DNA of 6,327 bases from assembly GCA_016188735.1 (NCBI GenBank), contig JACPHF010000033.1, positions 1 to 6,327 of the forward strand, in the 5' to 3' direction. Source of the DNA: Parcubacteria group bacterium (GTDB lineage: Bacteria; Patescibacteriota; Minisyncoccia; Minisyncoccales; UBA10102). This document shows, piece after piece, positions 1 to 4,732 of this stretch. The translations under genes and the position numbers were made by a program. The notes below the pieces were generated by a model. That model did no database searches. It worked only from the letters and a program-made list of their open reading frames with translations, and was not told the origin of the DNA. Each line of letters begins with the position of its first letter. The first letter of the stretch is position 1.

Positions 1-2
1 CC

Positions 3-290
3 TTGGTTTTATGGATTATCACGAAACAGCCCGTTGTTGGGGTCATTTTTGCCATACTGGCCGACGGGTTAGCCGCCCTGCCTACCATTGTAAAGGCATG
101 GAGGCATCCCGAAACAGAAACGGGAGCGGCATATGCCACCGCCCTATTCGGAGCTGCCACCACGTTATTTGCCGTTCAAACCTGGGCTTTTTCAGAATAT
201 GCCTTTTCCCTGTATCTGGTGTTTATCACCAGCGTCTTTCTCTTTATCATTTATCGGAAGAGATTTATGCCAAAAGCAAACTTTGTATGA
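3..290 (+). CDS. C-terminal part of a multi-pass membrane protein (PQ-loop-like), cut by the left edge
   Basis: The reading frame is open to the left edge, so the true start lies outside and the TTG at the edge should not be taken as a start. The visible 95 residues hold about three membrane segments (roughly residues 10-32, 41-62 and 66-85) and end in a basic tail (YRKRFMPKANFV). The stretch ADGLAALPTIVKAW followed by HPETETG resembles the 'D-x-P-T-I-x-K-x-W/Y-x-P-E-x-E' pattern of PQ-loop/SemiSWEET-like proteins, and I recall similar hypothetical membrane proteins in Parcubacteria. No substrate can be inferred. The stop TGA overlaps the ATG of the downstream EamA gene (ATGA at 287-290), so the two are probably co-transcribed and translationally coupled. 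That it is a real gene is fairly secure; the family is tentative. Confidence 0.7.
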   Translation: MVLWIITKQPVVGVIFAILADGLAALPTIVKAWRHPETETGAAYATALFGAATTLFAVQTWAFSEYAFSLYLVFITSVFLFIIYRKRFMPKANFV

Positions 291-1135
291 ATTGGCTCTT
301 GCTTTCAATAATCAGTGTCATTGCTCTCGCTGTTTCAAATCTTCTCCAGCGAGTGCTGATGAGGGAAGAAAAAAGCAATGTATTCGCATACTCACTGGCA
401 TTTCAGCTGACTTGCGCCGCTCTGGTTGGATTGTTTGCGTTTGTACGGGGGTTTGTAATGCCGCCCATTCAAGAGTTGTGGTTTAATTTTGTACTTAGCA
501 CGGTGCTCTATGCGGCCGGGACACTTTTTCTTTTCAGGGCATTACAAAATATAGGGGCTTCCGAAGCGGCAATCCTTACGTCATCCCGAGCGCTATGGAC
601 CATTGTTGTGGCGCTCATTTTTCTTGGAGAATCATTTGATCTTCTTAAAACTCTCGGCGTTGTTTTGATTATCGGCAGCATAACATTGGTTTCACTGAAG
701 AAAGGGGCTGTTCGATTCAACAAGGGGACCCTTTATGCGTTGGGTTCCGCTTTTTGTTATGGAGTCGCATTTGCAAACGATACCTTTATCTTGCGGCAAT
801 CAGACGCGCTTTCTTATCTCACGCTTGCATTTCTTTTTACCGGATTGATTATCTTGACAATTAATCCAAGGGTTATTAAAGAACTGAAAACGCATTTGGA
901 CCCGTTGGTGCTATCCAAGATGGTACTGCTGAGTTTGTTCTATTCAACTTCAGGGATTGCAATTTATCTTGCATACCAGCAGGGCGGAACCGCTTCTCAA
1001 TTAGCGCCGATAAATCAATCGGTGGTAATCCTGACTGTTTTATTTGCGGCAATCTTTCTCGGCGAGCGGAGTCAGCTGATGAGAAAATTTGCCGGGGCCA
1101 TAATGGCACTGGCTGGAATTTTACTTCTCTCTTGA
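287..1135 (+). CDS. EamA-family (drug/metabolite transporter superfamily) permease
   Basis: This is a 282-residue inner-membrane protein with about ten hydrophobic segments arranged as two EamA repeats. The first repeat ends with FRALQNIGASEAAILTS and then LIFLGESF (residues 83-117). The second ends with the matching YLAYQQGGTASQLAPIN and then AIFLGERS (227-262). This internal duplication and the closing 'LGE' of each half are typical of EamA/DMT carriers, which move small metabolites; the substrate cannot be read from sequence. The frame is open further upstream, but the start at 287 is chosen because it gives the standard family length and forms an ATGA overlap with the preceding membrane-protein gene. 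There is no Shine-Dalgarno before it, which fits coupled translation. The last 15 bp overlap the 3' end of the opposing MFS gene. Confidence 0.88.
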   Translation: MNWLLLSIISVIALAVSNLLQRVLMREEKSNVFAYSLAFQLTCAALVGLFAFVRGFVMPPIQELWFNFVLSTVLYAAGTLFLFRALQNIGASEAAILTSSRALWTIVVALIFLGESFDLLKTLGVVLIIGSITLVSLKKGAVRFNKGTLYALGSAFCYGVAFANDTFILRQSDALSYLTLAFLFTGLIILTINPRVIKELKTHLDPLVLSKMVLLSLFYSTSGIAIYLAYQQGGTASQLAPINQSVVILTVLFAAIFLGERSQLMRKFAGAIMALAGILLLS

Positions 1136-1912
1136 ATAGTTCCTGAGAGCGGGGATTTTTGCCGCGACGATTGCGGTAACGGCCAGGGCTCCGGCCCCTC
1201 CGATAGCAACGGACAGGGGACCTCCAAGCGCGGCCGCCAGCACTCCTGCCTCAAACGCGCCGAGCTGGGGACCTCCCATGGAGAAAATCATGTTTACCGA
1301 ACTCATGCGCCCCCTGATATGGTCGGGGGTTGTTAATTGTCGAATGGTGCTTCGGATGACAACGCTGATGCTGTCTCCTATGCCAATGAGAAAGAGCGCA
1401 AAGAATGAAAGCCAGAACATCTTCGAAAGCCCGAACACCATGGTCGCCGTTCCGTACATGGCAACCGAAGCAAGAAGGATCTTTCCCTGATGCTTCATGG
1501 TTCCCATGCGGGCGAGAACGTATCCTGCCAGCACGGCTCCGATTGAGGGAGCGGCATACAAAAATCCGAATCCCATGGGGCCCACGCGGAGAATATTTTC
1601 GGCGAAAATAGGAAGAAGCGCCGTTGCCGAAGCGAAGAACGTGCTGAAGAAATCCAGAAGCGTGGTGGACCAGATGATCGTTTTTGATTTTACAAAGGCA
1701 AGACCGTCCAGAACCGCGCGCAGCGAAACCCGCGAAGGTGTTCCCTCAATCTCTCCGGATGTTTTCATGAGAATGAGGGCCGCGATCACGGAAAAAAAGG
1801 AAATCGCGTTGATCAGATAGACGAATCCGATGCCGAACTGGCTGATGACGATACCGGCGAGCGCGGGCCCTATCATCATGGACGTCTGAAACATGATAAC
1901 GCTCAGGCTCAT
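1121..1912 (-). CDS. MFS transporter, C-terminal fragment (TM5-TM12)
   Basis: The 263-residue frame opens MSLSVIMFQTSMMIGPALAG, the TM5 motif 'F-Q-x-x-x-x-x-GPALAG' of MFS_3/EntS-like exporters. It continues with the central linker (about residues 50-75, TSGEIEGTPSRVSLR), then GFGFLYAAPSIGAVLAG (114-130) and HIRGRMSSVNMIFSMGGPQLG (198-218, the second being two short blocks of the conserved 'RGR-x-x-S' region), and ends in a short polar tail. The ATG lies inside the conserved TM5 region, so it is probably an internal Met and not a native start. It does form an ATGA overlap with the stop of the N-terminal fragment, so reinitiation cannot be excluded. There is no Shine-Dalgarno before it. The 3' end overlaps the EamA gene on the other strand by 15 bp (1121-1135). 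Confidence 0.65.
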   Translation of the reverse strand: MSLSVIMFQTSMMIGPALAGIVISQFGIGFVYLINAISFFSVIAALILMKTSGEIEGTPSRVSLRAVLDGLAFVKSKTIIWSTTLLDFFSTFFASATALLPIFAENILRVGPMGFGFLYAAPSIGAVLAGYVLARMGTMKHQGKILLASVAMYGTATMVFGLSKMFWLSFFALFLIGIGDSISVVIRSTIRQLTTPDHIRGRMSSVNMIFSMGGPQLGAFEAGVLAAALGGPLSVAIGGAGALAVTAIVAAKIPALRNYSREK

Positions 1913-2196
1913 GGCGCTTGTGCGGAGAAAAGCGTCAAGGAAGTCTGGGTGATCAACAGAATTCTTTTTCGGTTATGAGCGTCCGCGATGGCGCCCCCGA
2001 CAAGCGAAAATATCGCTATGGGAACAAAGCGCGAGAGTCCGATGAATCCCAGGGCAAGGGCGGAATGGGTGATGATAAAGATATGCCAGTTGATTGCGGC
2101 AAACTGCATCTGAGACCCGGTGTTGGATATGAGCAGTCCAACCCACAGCAGCCTGAAATCCCTGTATCTGAGCGCGGGAAATTTTTGTGGTTTCAT
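1909..2196 (-). CDS. MFS transporter, N-terminal fragment (TM1, TM2, start of TM3)
   Basis: The 95-residue product starts MKPQKFPALRYRDFRLLWVG, the usual 'F-R-x-L-W' entry to TM1. TM1 covers about residues 14-42 and TM2 about 46-71. MFS motif A follows as GGAIADAHNRKRIL (67-80), then the first turns of TM3 (TQTSLTLFSA). The frame then runs into an unrelated QAP and a TGA stop. On its own this cannot be a working transporter. The start at 2196 has a sigma70-like promoter just upstream but no clear Shine-Dalgarno. It is read divergently from the small plus-strand gene at 2283. Confidence 0.65.
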   Translation of the reverse strand: MKPQKFPALRYRDFRLLWVGLLISNTGSQMQFAAINWHIFIITHSALALGFIGLSRFVPIAIFSLVGGAIADAHNRKRILLITQTSLTLFSAQAP

Positions 2197-2215
2197 GGTG
2201 TATAAATCAAATCAT

Positions 2216-2244
2216 AGTATAACGCAAAGCGATATATCGAGCAA
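2216..2244 (-). promoter_or_regulatory. Candidate sigma70 promoter for the MFS gene
   Basis: On the minus strand, TTGCTC (2239-2244) and TATACT (2216-2221) are separated by 17 nt. The -10 box matches the consensus at five of six positions, while the -35 box is weak. Transcription would start near 2209, giving a leader of about 13 nt before the ATG at 2196. The promoter may be a relic if the MFS gene is dead. Confidence 0.45.
2230..2239. promoter_or_regulatory. 10-bp perfect palindrome, possible operator
   Basis: CGATATATCG is a perfect palindrome lying within the spacer and touching the -35 box of the minus-strand promoter. It is 9 bp from the -35 box of the divergent plus-strand promoter. 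A regulator bound here could affect both directions. Ten AT-rich base pairs can occur by chance, so this is only a candidate. Confidence 0.3.
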
Positions 2245-2248
2245 AACG

Positions 2249-2277
2249 TTGACTTATCACCCTGTTTTTCGTACAAT
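2249..2277 (+). promoter_or_regulatory. Strong sigma70-like promoter for the small gene (and possibly metK)
   Basis: TTGACT (2249-2254) and TACAAT (2272-2277) are spaced by exactly 17 nt; each hexamer differs from consensus at one position. This is the best promoter match in the window. The expected start of transcription, about 7 nt after the -10 box, falls at 2283-2286, on the first ATG codons of the next gene. The mRNA is therefore leaderless or has its true start codon slightly further in. Confidence 0.65.
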
Positions 2278-2282
2278 GAAGC

Positions 2283-2510
2283 ATGATGAAAAGGAAGAAA
2301 GAAGTGGATCTCAGCATCATACAAATATCCCTTGCGGCGTTTCTGAAGTCGTATAACAAGAACATTCCCGTAAGTTTTCCGCACGCTTCAATTTCCATAC
2401 TAAGAAAGTTTCAGGGCGTATATCCGGCGCTTTTTAAGCACGGGGATATATGGTCGCTCGCTCAGCACAGGAAAAAGGTGATTGACTGGCTCTCTTCGTA
2501 TCGTGCGTGA
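2283..2510 (+). CDS. Small basic hypothetical protein (75 aa, or 68 aa from a GTG start)
   Basis: I do not recognise a named family. The protein has a Lys/Arg-rich N-terminus (MMKRKKEVD), then SLAAFLKSYNKNIPVSFPHA (residues 16-35), then ILRKFQGVYPALFKHGD and SLAQHRKKVIDWL, which read like short amphipathic helices with conserved-looking aromatic and basic positions. It has no signal peptide, membrane segment or Cys cluster, so a small cytoplasmic, perhaps nucleic-acid-binding, protein is plausible. From memory, similar short proteins occur in Parcubacteria; this is unverified. It is likely real because a near-consensus promoter points straight at it. The start is uncertain. ATG at 2283 or 2286 would be leaderless, whereas GTG at 2304 has AAGGAAG (2291-2297) six bases upstream. 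It is followed by metK on the same strand after 76 bp. Confidence 0.65.
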   Translation: MMKRKKEVDLSIIQISLAAFLKSYNKNIPVSFPHASISILRKFQGVYPALFKHGDIWSLAQHRKKVIDWLSSYRA

Positions 2511-2515
2511 TATGG

Positions 2516-2533
2516 ACAGGTTTGCTTACCTGT
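2516..2533. repeat. Inverted repeat ACAGGT-6 nt-ACCTGT upstream of metK
   Basis: A 6-bp inverted repeat (2516-2521 and 2528-2533) with a 6-nt loop lies 6 bp after the stop of the small gene and 53 bp before the metK start. It is not followed by a T-run, so it is unlikely to be an intrinsic terminator. The loop TTGCTT could serve as a -35 box with TGTATT (2545-2550) as -10 at 17-nt spacing, which would make the repeat an operator candidate for metK. A chance origin is possible. Confidence 0.35.
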
Positions 2534-2563
2534 AGTACACTCTCTGTATTGTTTGCATAAAAT
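2522..2563 (+). promoter_or_regulatory. Weak candidate promoter region for metK
   Basis: Two weak options are visible. One is TTGCTT (2522-2527), 17 nt, TGTATT (2545-2550). The other is a TAAAAT -10-like box (2558-2563) without a good -35. The leader up to the ATG at 2587 is AT-rich and has no purine-rich Shine-Dalgarno. There is too little sequence here (76 bp) for a SAM riboswitch. Read-through from the promoter at 2249 is an alternative. Confidence 0.3.
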
Positions 2564-2586
2564 TAAATAACCAATAATTTTTCATT

Positions 2587-3540
2587 ATGGGAACGATAAA
2601 AACATGCGAGTTTGTTTCTCCCAAGCATCCGGACAAGACCTGCGACGTTATTGCGGATTCCCTGCTTGACGCTTTTATCGCGAAAGATCCAAAAAGCAGG
2701 GTCGCGCTGGAAATCATGGGAGGACACGGACACGTAACGGTATCGGGAGAGGTGACGAGCGAGGCCACCGTGGACGTCGCCTCTATTATTGGAAATATCG
2801 TCGGCAAGACATACAAGATTGCCATAAACGTTTCCCAGCAGAGCCCGTTCATCAAGCAAGGGGTGGACACCGGGGGAGCGGGAGACCAGGGCATCATGGT
2901 GGGATACGCCACCAGGGAAACGGAAAACCGCATGCCCCTGGAATACGAACTGAGCCGAAGGCTTTGCCAGGCCCTGTACCAGAAATATCTCACGGACGGC
3001 AAGGTGCAGGTTACGCTGGACGGAAACAAAGTTCTTGCCGTGGTGGCCTCTTTCCAAAACGCAAAGACTGCGGAGGCAAGAACAATGCTGCAGGGCTTGA
3101 TAAAAGCAGAGGAATATCTGGTGAATCCGGCGGGGGATTGGGAAGTCGGAGGATTTGACGCCGATTCGGGGATTTCCGGAAGAAAACTTGTTGTTGACGC
3201 CTATGGTCCCGAAATTCCCGTAGGAGGAGGATCTTTCTCGGGGAAAGATCCCACAAAGGTAGACCGGAGCGGAGCCTACATGGCACGGAAGATAGCGGTT
3301 GGATTGCTGGAGAGCTTAAAGGCGGACAACGTGCTCGTGAAAATAGCGTACGCCATCGGGAAGGCAGAACCTCTTATGGCAAAAGCCCTTATAAACGGCA
3401 CCGAAGAAATACAGGTTCCGAAAGAATACGACCTCACTCCCAAGGGAATTATCGAGCGCCTTGGCTTGAGACAGCCCATCTATACCAAGACCGCTTCTTG
3501 GGGCCATTTTGGCAGGGGATTCGCCTGGGATCTTCCCTAA
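2587..3540 (+). CDS. metK: S-adenosylmethionine synthetase, compact form (EC 2.5.1.6)
   Basis: Makes SAM, the cell's methyl donor, from methionine and ATP in the cytoplasm. The 317-residue protein is clearly MetK but about 65 residues shorter than the E. coli enzyme (384). The ATP/Met-binding blocks are all present: HPDK (14-17), GGHGHV with E42 just before it, SGEVT (53-57), GAGDQG (97-102), DGK (137-139), DSGISGRK (193-200), GGGSFSGKDPTKVDRSGAY (213-231), YAIG (255-258) and GHFGR (306-310). From memory of E. coli numbering, H14, D16, K17, E42, E55, D118, K165, R244, K245, K265, K269 and D271 all have identical counterparts here. The lost residues are in loops and at the C-terminus, including the flexible active-site gate loop. 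The start ATG has no Shine-Dalgarno but gives the expected N-terminus. It is convergent with pcm, a SAM-using enzyme, with a 5-bp gap. Confidence 0.96.
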   Translation: MGTIKTCEFVSPKHPDKTCDVIADSLLDAFIAKDPKSRVALEIMGGHGHVTVSGEVTSEATVDVASIIGNIVGKTYKIAINVSQQSPFIKQGVDTGGAGDQGIMVGYATRETENRMPLEYELSRRLCQALYQKYLTDGKVQVTLDGNKVLAVVASFQNAKTAEARTMLQGLIKAEEYLVNPAGDWEVGGFDADSGISGRKLVVDAYGPEIPVGGGSFSGKDPTKVDRSGAYMARKIAVGLLESLKADNVLVKIAYAIGKAEPLMAKALINGTEEIQVPKEYDLTPKGIIERLGLRQPIYTKTASWGHFGRGFAWDLP

Positions 3541-3545
3541 TCCTG

Positions 3546-4175
3546 CTACCGCTCAACAAGGGGGACAAAGGCAAAACCTCCAAACTTTTGGATTTCGGTT
3601 TTGCTTGCCTCGCCATTAGGCGGGGTTCCCGGCAATTTTTTTACCCGCCACACGGCATCCCGCACGGGAATTACCAAAATACCTCCTTCTTTCAGTTGGG
3701 AGAGAAGCGATTCCGGAAAGCCTTCTGCCGCGGCAGAAACAAGAATCTTGTCAAAAGGAGCTTCCTTGGGAAATCCAAGGATTTTTTCCGCCCGCACGAT
3801 TATTGCCTGAGGAAAATCGTATTTCCCGAGGTTTTTCGCGCCGAATGCAACGAGCTCCGGGATGCGCTCCACCCCGAATACCCGGCCTTTTTCCCCTACA
3901 AGAAACGCGAGGAGCGCGGTTGTCCAGCCGGAACCCGACCCGACATCCAGGATTTTCTCTCCTTGCCGGGGCTGGAGCAGTTCCAGCATAAATGCCACGG
4001 TGGTCGGCTGGGAAATGGTCTGTTCTCCGGCAATCGGCAAAGGATAGTCGCCGTATGCGTATCCTTGAAAATCTCTGGGAACGAAGTCTTTCCGATCAAC
4101 TCGCGAAAACGCCTCAATGATTGCCTGGGTTTTTAAGACGCCTTTTTGCGTTAACACATCCGCCAGGGGATTCAT
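3546..4175 (-). CDS. pcm: Protein-L-isoaspartate O-methyltransferase (EC 2.1.1.77)
   Basis: Cytoplasmic SAM-dependent enzyme that methylates isoaspartyl residues in aged proteins, starting their conversion back to normal aspartate. The length, 209 residues, matches the family (E. coli 208). Family blocks in order: VLKTQAIIEAFSRVDRKDFVP (13-33, in two short blocks), TISQPTTVAFMLELL (53-67), SAM-binding motif I ILDVGSGSGWTTALLA (75-90), the acidic post-I VFGVERI (99-105), FDKILVSAAAEGFP (141-154), LKEGGILVIPV (161-171) and the C-terminal FVPLV (203-207). The start ATG overlaps the efp stop (ATGA at 4172-4175), so Pcm is probably made by translational coupling as the last gene of the operon. It ends 5 bp from the 3' end of metK, the gene for the enzyme that supplies its substrate. 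No terminator is visible between them. Confidence 0.95.
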   Translation of the reverse strand: MNPLADVLTQKGVLKTQAIIEAFSRVDRKDFVPRDFQGYAYGDYPLPIAGEQTISQPTTVAFMLELLQPRQGEKILDVGSGSGWTTALLAFLVGEKGRVFGVERIPELVAFGAKNLGKYDFPQAIIVRAEKILGFPKEAPFDKILVSAAAEGFPESLLSQLKEGGILVIPVRDAVWRVKKLPGTPPNGEASKTEIQKFGGFAFVPLVER

Positions 4176-4732
4176 ACCCTTCGTACGTATTCTCCCTTGT
4201 CCGTATTGATTTCTATCTCGTCTCCGGTCTCAACAAACAAGGGGGCCTGCATGATTGCTCCCGTTTCCAGGGTGACGGTTTTCGTTCCGCCCTGGGCCCG
4301 ATCTCCCTTTACTCCTGGAGGGGCTTCCTTGATCTTGAGTGTTACCTTAATGGGCAGAATCACGTTGATGATTTTTCCGTCAAAGCGCACGGCGGTCACC
4401 CCTTGATTCTGTTTCAGGAAACGTGCCGAATCCCCGAGAGTCGATTCCCCGAGCTCAAATCGGTTTCCCTTGTTGTTCTTCTCGCAAAACACATACTTTC
4501 CCCGGTTGGAATAAAGAAATACGGACTCTGTTTTTACGAGTTCCGCCTCATCGAACGTGTCGCCCTGATGGAACGTGCGTTCCAGCATGTTGCCCGAAAC
4601 GAGATTTCTCAGACGAGTCTGAATAACAACTCTGCGCTGAGCCTTCTTCATGGGAGCCGATTCCAATATTTCGTATGGGGCTCCTTCCAGCACGATCTGG
4701 ACCCCTTTTTTCAATTCCGTATAATCAATCAT
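4172..4732 (-). CDS. efp: Elongation factor P with a non-canonical tip loop
   Basis: EF-P binds the ribosome between the P and E sites and relieves stalling on proline runs. The 186-residue protein has the full three-domain layout: KOW-like domain I (about 1-60), OB domain II (about 67-128) and OB domain III (about 130-186). Domain III carries the signature PPGVKGD (138-144), then KTVTLETGAIMQAPLFVETG (151-170) and the closing GEYVRRV. In domain I the loop that normally reads KPGKG reads KKAQR (29-33). Ungapped alignment with E. coli places Q32 at the position of modified Lys34, so the usual beta-lysylated, rhamnosylated or hydroxypentylated residue is absent. There is no Shine-Dalgarno at the ATG, which overlaps the fmt stop (ATGA, 4729-4732). 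The gene ends in another ATGA overlap with pcm. Identification is secure; the modification state is inferred. Confidence 0.95.
   Translation of the reverse strand: MIDYTELKKGVQIVLEGAPYEILESAPMKKAQRRVVIQTRLRNLVSGNMLERTFHQGDTFDEAELVKTESVFLYSNRGKYVFCEKNNKGNRFELGESTLGDSARFLKQNQGVTAVRFDGKIINVILPIKVTLKIKEAPPGVKGDRAQGGTKTVTLETGAIMQAPLFVETGDEIEINTDKGEYVRRV

Larger units (their letters stand above)
1121..2196 (-). pseudogene. Broken MFS exporter gene (MFS_3/EntS-like), internal deletion plus frameshift
   Basis: Two adjacent minus-strand reading frames are the N- and C-terminal parts of one MFS permease. Together they encode about 358 residues, against roughly 400-420 for the MFS_3/EntS family. From my memory of E. 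coli EntS, what is missing is about 50 residues: most of TM3, TM4 and the following cytoplasmic loop, up to the 'NA-x-x-L' start of TM5. The C-terminal part resumes with AMSLSVIMFQ, which aligns with that point. The two parts are in different frames, so a deletion of about 150 bp that is not a multiple of three, centred near 1909-1935, is the simplest explanation. An assembly error is the main alternative. Codons on both sides still encode well-preserved motifs, so the lesion looks recent. Confidence 0.75.

Noticed and set aside
11..286. N-terminal extension of the EamA gene in the same open frame
   Set aside because: The translated extension is Cys/His/Arg-rich and not membrane-like, overlaps the real membrane-protein frame, and the family length fits a start at 287.
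1126..1161. CTCTC...GAGAG inverted repeat followed by a short T-run, as EamA terminator
   Set aside because: The stem is 5 bp with a loop of about 13 nt and the T-run is separated from it by several G/C bases; too weak.
1909..1911. TGA in the MFS gene read through as Gly or Trp (alternative code)
   Set aside because: A second in-frame TGA follows two codons later, the downstream frame is wrong anyway, and efp, fmt and the HhH gene end normally at TGA.
2511..2586. SAM riboswitch upstream of metK
   Set aside because: Only 76 bp and one 6-bp stem; none of the multi-helix layout of SAM riboswitch classes can be built.
2526..3057. Minus-strand open frames of about 165 codons
   Set aside because: Antisense to metK. 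These are shadows of a gene with all its catalytic motifs on the plus strand.
3528..3540. GGGATCTTCCC mini-hairpin at the end of metK as terminator
   Set aside because: Four-bp stem with a three-nt loop and no T-tract on either strand.
3498..4136. 212-codon plus-strand open frame
   Set aside because: It lies antisense to pcm and overlaps the metK end. The composition is shadow-like, with no domain or start signal, while pcm on the other strand is unmistakable.
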